DNA of 64,000 nt from Kappaphycus alvarezii (taxonomy: Eukaryota; Rhodophyta; Florideophyceae; Gigartinales; Solieriaceae), in the NCBI GenBank assembly GCA_002205965.3, contig NADL03000496.1:62001-126000 (forward strand). Reading direction: 5' to 3'. The first letter of the stretch is position 1, and every line of letters starts with the position of its first letter. The notes beneath the pieces are model-generated. The model searched no databases. It was not told the origin of the DNA and saw only the letters and a list, made by a program, of their open reading frames with translations. This document shows positions 50,707 to 60,979 of this stretch, piece by piece. Position numbers and translations under genes: made by a program.

Positions 50707-51825
50707 TTAGCTTTGCAGTACTTTGCGCGCGGGACAAGTTGCTCTAAAAGTTGATATTCCGGATGTTAGAAATCATGACAAAATGAGCACAGTTAGAGAA
50801 TTTTGGGTCAAGAAAATGCACTTACTTGTTGTGACCTTCTCTCTTACAGTAGCTGCATCGATGCGTCCGATGAATCCGTTTGGCCCCACCTAATTTACGT
50901 TTTGTGATCTTTCTGTCGGCTGCAATTTTCCCTAGGTCATTTCCAGTGGCACCAGAGTTTACCAACGCTGAATTGACGTGAAAATTGCTAGAAGGTACTC
51001 TGATATCATTCAGGGTGGTTTTCTTGCAGGATTATGCTCGGTGACACCAAAAGAATGATTCTTACTCAGCCCTTCCAAGTCAGAGGAATGGAGTCCATAC
51101 GATTCCTGTGTCGATTGAGTTTTACTGCTGTCTGTGCCGGACAGAGACAGAGATGTTCCCACACGCAGCAATTTTCGTGAGCGTTCTTGAAAAATAGGGT
51201 TTCTCTCAGGTGACATGCGGCGGCTGCAGTTTGTAGGAGTACCCTTACCAGAAGGCTGAAAGTAATGGGAGTATGACGACAATAACATTTGTATGTCAGA
51301 CGGAGTGATTTCCTGCATTTGCTCGAGGTTATTGCCAGGTTGCAACAACTTATCCTGATTCTCCATTTTTGCTCCATACGATCCAATTGCACAAGTACTT
51401 TGGTTATTAATCACCATCTCAATACCTGCTTCTTCCATTCTGAGGCTCTCAGCCTTATTATGAGCTTCTGTAGGCTCGTGGTGACAATAACTCGGGTTTG
51501 GGCCGACGTCTTGAAATAGGTCGAATGTCAGCACTTCTTCAAGTGACATCGTGTGCAACGGCACTGGTACCAGCAAACTTGTCATTTGCTGAGGTTTGGC
51601 AATGTATCGCGGCTCCTCAGAACCTGTGCCAAGAAAAACCCTAAGGAAATTGGAATTATTTGGGGTCATGTTGCGAGGGCCTTTTTTGACACATTTTTCA
51701 GCAAGAGGACACTGCTTCAGGAACTGTCCGCCCATTGTAGGGCTGATTTGGGCAGGATGCTTTTGATCTCTCTGGTTCTTCTCCTGTGCATTTGGGGCTT
51801 GTAATGATGTGATATAGTTGCTCAT
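50707..51825 (-). CDS. Putative host gene: Ser/Gln-rich protein with a C-terminal zinc knuckle, one intron
   Basis: The first frame (51825 down to 51010, 271 codons) encodes a Ser/Thr/Gln/Pro-rich, probably disordered protein (MSLEEVLTFDLFQDVGPN near residue 92). A second frame (about 51030 to 50826) reads NSALVNSGATGNDLGKI, KRKLGGAKRIHRTHR and CSYCKREGHNK. An 82-bp GT-AG intron (50744-50825; donor AA|GTAAGTG, CTAAC branch-like site, acceptor CTTTTAG) then joins it to ATCPARKVLQS and a stop at 50707. The joined knuckle is CSYCKREGHNKATC, a perfect C-x2-C-x4-H-x4-C spanning the junction. The shift between the two frames near 51020 is unexplained: a second intron, an indel or a sequence error. 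Function unknown; nucleic-acid binding is likely from the knuckle. Confidence 0.55.
50744..50825 (-). other. Spliceosomal intron (82 bp) inside a zinc-knuckle codon stretch
   Basis: GTAAGTGC at the 5' end, TTCTAAC about 25 nt before CTTTTAG at the 3' end. Removing it completes a CCHC knuckle in frame, which is strong evidence that it is spliced. Confidence 0.7.
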
Positions 51826-52269
51826 GACGAATAAAGAATTTAGGCGACTGTCTAGGTAGGAAGGGAATAGGGTGTAGTTTGCCGTAAAAAGTTGAAGGGT
51901 TGAGAAACGGGAGAGTTTTTTGGGTAAACGTTTTTGTCACGAGGAGGCGGTATTCAGCACAAACCTTTACACATTACCCATTCGGTGCTTTAATAAAGGT
52001 GGTTAACAGTCATATACACAGGTCGAGGAGTAACAGTCGTCGGGAGAAACTCGTCGGGAGTCGAAAGGTTTAATATCGCGAACGTAAATTGAATCAAAAT
52101 AGAATACGTGTTCTGCAATATTTTTGAGGTACTCAAAGACAGTTTGTTATTTGTTCCAGCCAATCCATACATCTCAATAAAGAAACCCCCATTTTTCCCC
52201 AGTTTGTTATTCAGTTTTCAGATTTCTTCTTGTATTTGCACTCTAAAATTATTCAAATACTTTGGGATG

Positions 52270-52495
52270 GACAAAGTCCTGGCCCGGTCCGAATATTTCG
52301 CCTTTTAGTTAAAACGGACCGCACTTGGACTATCTATGGCTGCAGAGGACCGGAATGACCGGAACGCATGTTAATGATGGACTGGACCGAAGTGAATGAA
52401 TAATGCTGGACCGGACCAGAAAGAGTCGAGAGTAACATCGGACCAGACCGGAATGTCGGAAACAAGTCCGGAACCGATCCGGGTTGCGTGCTGTA
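52270..52495. repeat. GGACCGG-rich segment
   Basis: GGACCGGA and GGTCC(G) words recur at irregular 15-40 bp spacing on both strands. Such clusters can be subterminal repeats of hAT-type DNA transposons, but I see no transposase and only weak terminal inverted similarity (CCCGGTCCG near 52283 against CCGATCCGGG near 52476). Confidence 0.4.
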
Positions 52496-52591
52496 GTTCT
52501 TACTGTAATTACACGCGCAGCGCCGGAGAGACGTACACTTCCCTAAAATGGAAAGGAGGCTCATTTGCTGTACTGGAGATGTTACTAGGGT

Positions 52592-52668
52592 GTGGTTGTC
52601 TGGAAAACCATGGGATAGATCGGATATATCTTCCAAGAGTAAAACACCCAAACCTTTCCCCCTAGGGT
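52592..52668 (+). repeat. Gamma LINE 3' tail
   Basis: GTGGTTGTCTGGAAAACC through AAACCTTTCCCC, flanked by CTAGGG (left near 52585-52591, right near 52663-52669). The exact boundary is ambiguous by a few bases. Confidence 0.8.
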
Positions 52669-52746
52669 AGCTACCATATATATAATGCTTTGCAGCATGC
52701 CTGACCCAAGCTTTTAGGTACTTGCTCTACCACCATACTAGTCGTC

Positions 52747-54205
52747 TTGATGAATGCTGGCAGAGAACGTTTTTTCCTACAAGAAGCTGTCCTTATGGAG
52801 GAGAAAAATGTGGAGAATGTACACATATCTACAACGGGTAAAGGGTCCATACAACTTGACAGAGTATTAGCACGTATATTTGTTACAGTAAACGAAGCAC
52901 CCGTTCCCCCAGTAAGGGAAAGGTTTGGATATTGTATAGGGTTGGCTTTCCTTCAATTGCAATTTCCCTGCCCGGATTGGACCTGGCTCCAGGCCTCTCT
53001 CCCCTTCTCAGTGGGCGGTCTAGGTCTCCTGCAAACTTCGGACATTACCGAGGCTGCTTACGCAGCACCTGTAATTGATTCTTTTGAGTTGAAATGTGAA
53101 AGTAATTGTGCCCACTTGGCCATTTCGTTTTACTTCAATGTACTAGAAGCACACTTAAATACACTAACTATCCGACATAACTTCGAGTGAACACTCTGCA
53201 TGTTTCGTTCAGAGCATCTTTCCTAGCCACGGATGTGTCTCTCGGATACGAAGGGTGTACTTCCAGCCACACAGACCGCATAGGTCGTCAGCGTGGAGGT
53301 GCCCCATCCACAAAGGGATGCAGCAGGCCTTGAGTCCCAGTTTGCTCACGTAACCCAGCCTCACCCAAACCCAAAACCTCAGTAGATAGCAGTCTTAGTC
53401 CATTTATGAGTGCTTGACCACCCAACCACAATAACTGATAGAATCATACGATATACCAATCAGTCCTGAAAATCCAATCACCAATAATTCGCAAGGCACA
53501 CAAGTCCACGTGTTTGGACTTATCTCCGACCTGCTGAGCTTTTCCCTCGACCGCCACCTGGAAGAGATCCCTCGGTACGCCATCTCGCTCTTATCCTCCC
53601 ACCACCCGCAGCTGTCTTCGTCGCTAACAGCTTCGGCACTTTTCGAGCTTTGTTCTTCGCCGTTCCCAGATGAAAAGCTCCAGTCTGCGATCAAAACTGA
53701 ACCAATGCTTTCCAAGTCTTACAGGTCGCTCTTGTCCGCAGCAGCACCCGATCGTGCCCGGCTCCTCTTTGTGGGCACATCCTCCTCCTCTTCTGCTTTC
53801 TCTTCGCTTCCTCACCCCCACAGCGATACTTACACGTCCTCTTCTGCGTGGAAAATCGCAGTGGCACTCCGTATCGGCATCGCGCTATTCCCTGGTTCTA
53901 CCCGCTGTGGTGTCTTCTCCCGGCGCTCGGCCGACGTCGCAACCGTCCTAGATCCAAGCGGTCAGCACGCGTTGACCTGCAAATTACGAAGACGGCATGA
54001 TTCGTCGAAATCATGTCGTCCGCAACGTTCTCGCCCGCTTCTGGAAGGAACTTGGGATCGTCGCCCTCGTCGAGCATCCGCTCCTCTACCAAGTTCCCAA
54101 TTGGTCTGTGAATTCGGGTCCCCCGCATTATGAATGGGCATCTACATTCCCTCCGCCTATGGGCTCCACAGTGGTGGTACAACTTCACGAGTTGCACAGT
54201 ATGGC
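52747..54205 (+). mobile_element. LINE, alpha family, thumb to RLE finger
   Basis: The thumb region reads PDWTWLQASLPFSVGGLGLL (near 52973-53030) and ends near 53080. About 420 bp of unassigned sequence (53085-53505) follows, then the linker resumes: GLISDLLSFSLDRHLEEIPR (53515 on), SSSAWKIAVALRIGIALFPG, SGQHALTCK (finger half). A frameshift in the finger near 53985 and several more destroy the endonuclease. It stops at a gamma tail at 54206. Confidence 0.75.
53510..54133 (+). pseudogene. RT-RLE linker and finger of alpha LINE
   Basis: A 207-codon frame covers the linker shared with copy A (DLLSFS.DLHLEE, ISLLSS, DRARLLFVGTSSSSSAFSSL) and the start of the CCHC finger (DVATVLDPSGQHALTCKL). 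One base inserted after CTGCAAA moves RRNHVVRNVLARF into another frame (53997-54230). The Cys pair of the finger is partly lost (STRCGVFSR). Confidence 0.8.
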
Positions 54206-54245
54206 GATCGGATATATTTTCCAAGAGTAAAACACCCAAACCTTT
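54206..54245 (+). repeat. Gamma LINE 3' tail
   Basis: GATCGGATATATTTTCCAAG to CCTTTCCTCC; 5'-truncated to about 40 bp. Confidence 0.75.
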
Positions 54246-54420
54246 CCTCCCATAGCAAACAAGCAGCATTGGAGGTTACTGTCAATGCGGAGTGCCGCTG
54301 TAAAAGAATGCATCTAACCTTCGAAAACCGTTCCATCGCGCGAGTGGCCATTTGTACCACCATTTTTAAAAAAATGGTGGTACAAATGGCCACAAAAAAT
54401 TCAATACGGTTCAAGTCTAT
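54246..54420 (-). mobile_element. Gamma LINE C-terminal fragment, minus strand, ending in a palindrome
   Basis: AGCAGCATTGGAGGTTACTG and the following ~100 bp match the reverse complement of 11740-11860. The fragment contains the perfect inverted repeat at 54344-54393. Confidence 0.7.
54344..54393. repeat. Perfect 24-bp inverted repeat (50-bp palindrome)
   Basis: The arms 54344-54367 and 54370-54393 are exact reverse complements (GTGGCCATTTGTACCACC... and its complement) with a 2-bp AA spacer. Confidence 0.95.
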
Positions 54421-54441
54421 CCTCCAAATAATTGAAAATAT

Positions 54442-54545
54442 CCCTGGGGAAAGGTTTGGGTGTTTTACTCTTGGAAGATATATCCGATCTATCCCATGGT
54501 TTTCCAGACAACCGCAATCGACTCAAAAAGGGTATACGGACACAG
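54442..54545 (-). repeat. Gamma LINE 3' tail, minus strand
   Basis: GGGGAAAGGTTTGGGTGTTT to ATACGGACACAG, with the 13-bp duplication TAATTGAAAATAT at 54429-54441 and 54546-54558. It inserts into sequence that no other feature explains. Confidence 0.9.
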
Positions 54546-54689
54546 TAATTGAAAATATGTGCCTACTCTAAGGTCCGTGGAACGGCATAAAATGTTAGAA
54601 GTCCTTGTTTCGACAAGCAGCCCTGTGCATTAGTCCAAATATTTCCGTTTTTCCGAAATTTTTTTTACTCGTAGGCCATCGGAGACGTA

Positions 54690-54829
54690 CGGAAGGGTTC
54701 GAAGGGTTTGATGCAAAGGCACGCTGCAGCAGCCGTCATTTCCAATGCGGCCTGCTTGATAACTGACCTGAAGGTAGTTTTTTTAGGGAGCGTATTTCCT
54801 TCCCCATTACTGTGTCGGTATCGCACCCA
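54690..54829 (+). repeat. Gamma LINE C-terminus and tail start, 3' end missing
   Basis: The codons MQRHAAAAVISNAACL match ILLQRHAALVVTSNAACLL of the gamma LINE at 11800-11865. The sequence runs to ATTACTGTGTCGGTA and then joins alpha LINE sequence abruptly, so the terminal ~90 bp of the tail are missing. Confidence 0.8.
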
Positions 54830-55475
54830 TCTTAGATCCAAGTGGTCAACACACGTTGACCTGCAAATACGAAGACGGAATGACACGTCGTCATCACATC
54901 CTCCGCAACGTTCTTGCCCGCTACTGCAAAGAAGTTGGGATCGTCGCCCTCGTCGAGCATCCGCGCCTCTACCAGGTTCCCAACTCATCTGGGCATTCGG
55001 AGTCCCCCGCGCTACGAATGGACATTTTACATACTCGCTGCATACGCGCTTCACAGTACCGATATCGCCGTCGACGTTACTGTTGCCCATCTCTCCGCAC
55101 GCCGCCATATTTCGCCAAGTACGGTTACCGCAGGGGCTGCCGCAACACTCGCAGAGCTCGAGAAACATTGTCATTACGGCACTTACTGCAACCAAAACGA
55201 TATCCTCCTCTCCCCCGTCGGGATTGATATCTATGGCGCCTTGGGCGACGACGGCAAGGGTTTTTTCCGCCGCCTTGCTTCCTTCGCTGCTTCCGGTCGC
55301 GGTTCCTCCCCTCAACAGGAGCTCCGCGACTTCGTTACCCGTTTTGCATTTAGTCTCCAAATAATGCAGGCGCGACAGGTTTCTACCCACGGCCTACATC
55401 CGTAGTTGATTTATGAATACCTTCTGCACGCTTCTGTGCAACATTGTACAACCCATAAAAATTTACCACCACAGT
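54830..55475 (+). mobile_element. LINE, alpha family, RLE and tail
   Basis: Frame 54856-55030 reads MTCKYEDGMTRRHHILRNVL, EVGIVALVEHPRLYQVPN and SPALRMD. After a 1-nt insertion, frame 54914-55405 reads AAYALHSTDIAVDVTVAHLS, VGIDIYGALGDDGKGFFRR and stops at 55405. The tail CCCATAAAAATTTACCACC ends near 55474 and a gamma tail (55476-55570) follows directly. Nearly identical to copy G. Confidence 0.85.
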
Positions 55476-55570
55476 CGGTATACCCTTTTTGAGTCGATTG
55501 TGGTTGTCTGTAAAACCATGGGATAGATCGGATGTATCTTCCAAGAATAAAACACCCAAATTTTTCTTCC
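55476..55570 (+). repeat. Gamma LINE 3' tail
   Basis: GTCGGTATACCCTTTTTGAG to CACCCAAATTTTTC, placed at the end of an alpha tail. Confidence 0.8.
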
Positions 55571-55912
55571 TTTTCCTCGTAGAGATGGTCACTATCCTTT
55601 AATGTACCAAGAACGTATTCGATATTGTCTCCAATTTTACAGCTTACAAAAATCATACTAAGGATCCTCTCCCTCGACAAGTTAGTTAGGGAAACTCAAT
55701 TTGATGCTCGTTCAGCTCTTCGTTATCTCGAAGACCTTTCCATCACAATTGTATCGTAATAGAAATCGAATGAGGCACCGAACGGACGCCAGTGGAGAAT
55801 TAGCACTTTCTTCTCGTCGGCTCTTCTTTTCATGACAAAATATTAGTAGAAAAAAAAACTTTCTCAGATTGCTAGGATTATTATATACTATTTTGCTCCG
55901 CAACTGAATATT

Positions 55913-55996
55913 ATGCACTTGCAATGTAGGTCCCGCCAATGGTTTGATTACAAATACAGAGGACTCTCAACCGTTCCATTACTCGCAGTAAACTAG
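55913..55996 (+). repeat. Gamma LINE 3' end fragment (full-length type)
   Basis: CACTTGCAATGTAGGTCCCG to CTCGCAGTAAACTAG matches 11898-11975 of the gamma LINE with few changes; 5'-truncated. Confidence 0.8.
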
Positions 55997-58900
55997 AACC
56001 ATTTTTCCCACTGAATATTAAACAGTTGCAACGACAAGCACAGGAAGCTAATGAGTTGGAATATTATGTTGCTTATTTACACGAAATGGCACTATTGATG
56101 TGATAGACTGGGACGGATCACAGTCAATTGTTACGATTAGGGAAGTTTGATAGGTTTTATCAATGAAATTGGTTTCGCTTGTTGCAAACACAATAAAATA
56201 ATTTGTCTAAATTCACGGTAGCTTCTTTTGTGAAAAATAAAATCAGATCTACAGTAAGTTACATGACAGGGGATGTCTTTCAGTAGTAGTAGCTAAAGTA
56301 ACTCCATATTTAGATGTTCGAAATTTTCAGTGCTTGAAAAAACTTCAGTAGAATCTTTTGATCCAAATGCACAGAAAAAGATCAGTGAACTTAGACAAAT
56401 GGGAAACTAAAATAAAATATGGCAGTTTTTGAAATGGTAAGTAAAAATAGAAATCACGTAGACCGATGAATACATTCTCCAGTGTACTGGGAGACTCATG
56501 AAAGAGTCTAGGATGTAATATACAGTACAAGTCAGAAAGATATTCGCACTAAAGCAATTTCAAATGAATGATAGGTCTCATGGGAATATGAAGTGATTAA
56601 AAGATGATGTAAGATAATTAGTGGGAATGGGCTTAATTAGAGTTCTGTCTCAATGAAAGTAGGAAGCAAATAGAAAAATCTATTTCCGCAGAATAGTAAT
56701 TTCTCCCATGGGAAAAGATTCATATCGGTATCTCAAGCAGAAAAAATTTAGAATTGGGAACAGATTTTGCTTTATATGTAGAAATTATAGTCCCATCACA
56801 CGAGATCATATCGAAATCAGTCGATACCTTTCTAATTTTTCACATCAAAAAAAACACTGGCATCAATTTCTACCGAAAGACCTTTGTGTGCAAAAGATTT
56901 GAAAAAGTGCAGAATTTAGGCCAAAGTTTATAAAATATTAAGCTTATATATACGTTGTTAACGTTTCCATACCGAAAAATAATACTGGAAAGCAGCTTCA
57001 AGACGCTTGATAGAGAGGGAGTAATAAAAACAACAACTTCTGAAATAGATTCACTTTTGACAGTCGAAGTGAAGAACTAGTAATAAAAAGGCTTTCCCAG
57101 AAAGATGGAAGTGGGAAGAGAACAAAAGATCCTAAAGCACAAACACAATTTCCCGTACATAGTTGAGTATTTACCTTATTTGTTCATTCCTAGGTAAATC
57201 ATGGATGTTTGAGTTCAATGCGGCTACTGAATATAATTTGAATCGTATGACACGCAAGTGTAGAGATGAAAATATGACTGTAGGCACAGGAGCTCTTCAG
57301 CGAATATATTAACACATCAAGAACTTTTTTACGGTAAACAGACAGTTCATTTTGCACGTAAAAACTGACATGGCATATGCCACATGGTATTTAAAGAAAT
57401 AAATAACCGTGGCGTTGGTCTTACTGATCGCCAAAATATTCCGATCAAGTTATTAAATACCCCCACTGGCCATGAGAGAGATTCTGGTCAGAGAAAGGAG
57501 TAACAACTCACAGTGAAAAACATCACGATACTTTTCAAGAAGTATTACCAAAACATTTACTACAAAAGAGAGTAATTGAAGAGAAAATTGAGTTACAAAA
57601 TGGTGATAAATCTTTATGGTTTATACAATGTTGCACAGAAGCGTCCGTTACAAAAGACAAGAAGTCATCAATAGGACAATTGCAGAATTTATCGCAAAAG
57701 TAATTTGCTGATTGAAAAAATTATATATTAATGCAAAAGAGTTCTATGCGCCAAACTATGAAACCCAAGGAAAGACTTAAGCTATTTGCTCACTAGAAAA
57801 GAAGTATAATTAAAAGTTTTCATTGAATTTCGCGGGATAAATTATCGACATATCAAAAAGCAAGTACCTTTTTTTTGAGTGGCGTCTGTAATATGTCGTG
57901 CCCCGCAATACGCAGAATTCAGTCTTTTAACTGTATACAACCGATCATATCTTTTGAAAAGGGGGTTTAATTTACTGTAGTATATATGTGGGTTGGTACC
58001 CAGTAAATTTGTACCGGAGCGTAGATTTTTTAAAAGTACCTCTTCAACATATTGATGGGTTATATGATCAAACAGGTGGAATAAACTTTTATAGCCTTGG
58101 TGTACGATTGGAGATACAAAACATTGTAATCTGTGAGTATGATATACAGAAGAATGGGTTTCAAACTTGGCATGGTTAATTTGAATATTTGGACACAGCA
58201 TTTGACCTTAAGTGAGCTCAAGGATGTATTCAATCATTAATGAATATCATCTTTCGCCTTTACCTAGATGCTTTTGCTCACGTCTATCTCTATGAAATTC
58301 CTGGTTATAGAAAAAGAAAGAGAATTACTTAAGATTTAATCGTTCTCCTCACTAGGTATTAAATAAAAATTGATTGTGCCAAAAATTACTCAAAATTTCG
58401 GCTCAAATTCGAAGCTAAAATACTTAGAACAATTATACTAAAAGGATAAAGAAGACCAGATGGTAGAAAAGCGATTGATAAGTTAGAGCCACCATCTTCT
58501 ATGGTTGAATTTGGACTATTTTGGAACTTTTTAATTACTATAAACCATTTATCACACATTTCGCTACATTCGCAATTAACTCAATTTTTGCATAAATATG
58601 AAAATTGACCAGACTCTACAGCGTCAGAAGTATTACAACGATTCCAAGAAAAAACCTACTGAAATAATTTTTTGAAGATGTCTGGATACAAAACTAATTC
58701 TGAAACTTTCGAAAGATTCTTCTGAAAGAGATTTTCAAGCAGCTCTAGTGCAAATGAATAACAAAGGTGCTGTACAGTTTGAATTTTCATTTGGAAAACC
58801 AGGGTAGACAGAAAAACGTTGCAATTTCCACGAAATAGAACTGCTTGCAGTCATTTCGACAACAACTATGTAAAAAATGTACCTTTCTGATACAAACCTT

Positions 58901-59500
58901 ACCATAAAATCAAAACATGATCCAGTAAAGTGTTCAGATAATCAGAATCACTTATCTCGTAAAAAATTAAGATTGTTTGATTCTATAAAGGCGTCTGACT
59001 CGGTCAAAAACTCAATACATAAAGGGCAAGGAAATGAGAAGTATTGTTCCTCATCTAGAAACAGACAGACTTTAAAATTACATCTTCAAATGTTATTTAC
59101 AAGTTAATGAGCATAGCAGTTGTTAGAGTCAGTTTTGAGAAAGAATACTTCGAAGAGAAAATTTTCGCCGATCATTTCAAGAGTCCAAAGGATTCATAAT
59201 ACCGAAAAAGAAATATGCTTTGTCTACCAAAACAAGCGTTGTATATCAAGAGGCAAACGAGACGATTGGTTCTCCATGATAATCACAAATTAATAGACGA
59301 TGCTCAAAGCGTTGTATGTGAGACTGTATCCTGAATATAAGAGACAACAACTCCGGCCGTATACAAATTGGTGAGGTATTTTTCGTTTGCCCCTTAAAAT
59401 TCGAAAATTACGAAATGGACTGCAAGGGAATCAAGCGTTAGTGATTGTTTCATTTAAAAATGTGAGGGAATCAGAAGTTAATGGATTCTCTTCTTAAAAG
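55997..59500 (+). mobile_element. Decayed AT-rich gypsy-type retroelement
   Basis: No frame longer than 120 codons exists, but broken protein signals in plus-strand order suggest a gypsy pol: RRPDGRKAIDKLEPPSSMVEF (near 58450-58515) resembles the RT connection start, and HEIELLAVIS with FEFSFGKPG (near 58780-58860) resembles RNase H. Nothing else between 55997 and 58300 could be assigned. The 119-codon minus frame at 57842-58201 has no recognisable domain. The composition is far more AT-rich than its neighbours, consistent with old age or mutational decay of silenced elements. Confidence 0.5.
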
Positions 59501-59517
59501 GAAAGGGATCAGAAGGT

Positions 59518-59562
59518 TAGATCGGATATATCTTCCAAGAGTAAAGCACCCAAACCTTCCCC
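59518..59562 (+). repeat. Gamma LINE 3' tail
   Basis: AGATCGGATATATCTTCC to CCAAACCTTCCCC, about 45 bp. Confidence 0.75.
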
Positions 59563-59886
59563 GTTTAATGGTTAGTATATTTTTCGCTTACAGTATAGTC
59601 AAGGAGTTACACAGAGTAGTAACTTCAACGGCCGATTTCGTACAAAACTCGCTAGATACTCAGAATGGAACAGCTCTGTGACTACATTCAGTTAATTTTT
59701 ACTAAACATCGAAGTATGAGGCTACTAAACAGGTAAGCCTGAGGCTCCTGGAGTGTTCATACGATAACATCACTGATAATAAAGCCCAGCTTTGGGCAAT
59801 TGCAAAATATCATTTTCGTTTGTACTTGATACGCAAAAAGAGATAAATGTGTAGAAATTCCACAAGCAAATTGTGAATCCAAGTCA

Positions 59887-59957
59887 ATGACCGATGCCGA
59901 GTATCTCGGCAGTGTTGTCCAGCGGAGTACCCTTAACCCCCTTGTGTACGTTTTTTA
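59887..59957 (+). mobile_element. Short alpha LINE thumb fragment
   Basis: MTDAEYLGSVVQRSTL resembles NADYLGSVIASLPSAR of copy B near 6030. It abuts the 3' end of the coiled-coil gene on the other strand. Confidence 0.45.
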
Positions 59958-60767
59958 TGATTGCTGGGCCGTCTCTCTCCTCCATAACTTCATAGCCTCA
60001 TTGAAATTGGCCTTAAGATGCTTAATTTCATTCTTTACCTCCCCGATTATGTCTTTGATATCTTGCCTTCTTCTGGTAATCAAGAAAATGATACCTTGGA
60101 TGTTCTCCAATTCTTCTCGAGATTGTAATAGTTCCAGTCGCTTCTCAGCAATGGCAAGCTCAGTACTCCTAATCAATTCCAGTTTCGCTCCTTCGTTCGG
60201 TTTCCGGTTAGCGATTGCTTGAAGTTCCTCGACGTAAGGCTTGCCGCATCTTTCTAGGAAGTCAATATCACGGACAATCTTCTGTTCCACTTCCATGCTC
60301 GGACACCCCGCTTCAAGTTGTTGCTGAAGGTGTCTAATGCGGTCATTGAGTCCAGAGAGGGAAGCTATTCCGCTGAGAAGATGTTTTTCGCTTTTTTTCA
60401 AGGAATCATGAACAACACTCGAGGACGCGCAGTCGAGAACATTTTCCATTCGTTGTTTCTTTAGTTTCTTTAGTTTACGGCAGAGCTTCGACTGTTGAGA
60501 GTCAAGGGCGTTTAGTTTTCTTAGAGCATGGCGTCCTTCTTCCAAGGCGGCAGTGAACGCTGGGCGACAAGCATCGTGAACAGCTCCATTATCATCGACG
60601 GCTGTACCTGAGAAATTCAACCAATGGAAATACTGGTCCAAGATCGCACGTTTGACAGCCAGATCACGCCGAAGGTCGTCAATGCTGGGCTTACAAATTG
60701 GGCTCTTAGCAGGTTCCCTACTGGAGTTGGAGGAAGATGGAGGAATGTTCCCTTGATTGACTGACAT
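59955..60767 (-). CDS. Putative host gene: coiled-coil protein of unknown function
   Basis: A 270-codon frame without breaks, standing out among decayed elements. Residues 1-35 are Ser/Asn/Pro-rich. Residues 28-65 (DDLRRDLAVKRAILDQYFHW, DDNGAVHDACRP) form a possible globular start. Residues 75-120, 120-165 and 205-260 have heptad-like patterns rich in Leu, Lys, Glu and Arg (LRKLNALDSQQSKLCRKLKK; EKRLELLQSREELENI), so long coiled coils are likely. There is no signal peptide or zinc finger. The ATG has AAA at -3 to -1, and a TATAAAA box lies about 205 bp upstream. The end abuts a LINE fragment, so the last few residues may not be original. I do not recognise a family. Confidence 0.65.
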   Translation of the reverse strand: MSVNQGNIPPSSSNSSREPAKSPICKPSIDDLRRDLAVKRAILDQYFHWLNFSGTAVDDNGAVHDACRPAFTAALEEGRHALRKLNALDSQQSKLCRKLKKLKKQRMENVLDCASSSVVHDSLKKSEKHLLSGIASLSGLNDRIRHLQQQLEAGCPSMEVEQKIVRDIDFLERCGKPYVEELQAIANRKPNEGAKLELIRSTELAIAEKRLELLQSREELENIQGIIFLITRRRQDIKDIIGEVKNEIKHLKANFNEAMKLWRRETAQQS

Positions 60768-60972
60768 TTCTTTGTTGGAATCGATAGAAGCGGTAAATGA
60801 ACTTGAATCAGTATGCGATAAAAATCGGGTGAGTATGATAGCCCTGTTTGCGTTTTGGATTGCTTGGAGATGTTATTGAAATTGGGGATATTCTTGTTGG
60901 AGGGGTTTGAGATCGATAGGGTTGGAACAAGCCATGAGGGAGAAAGGTAGCTAGCCAGTCTCGACTGCCTGG

Positions 60973-60979
60973 TTTTATA
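60973..60979 (-). promoter_or_regulatory. TATA box of the coiled-coil gene
   Basis: TATAAAA on the minus strand, about 205 bp before the ATG at 60767; leaves a 5' UTR of roughly 170-180 nt. Between here and 61600 no further gene is seen. Confidence 0.45.

Noticed and set aside
51010..51825. MULE transposase for the Ser/Gln-rich frame with zinc knuckle
   Set aside because: There is no DDE core or SWIM motif in the 271 codons; the knuckle alone is not enough.
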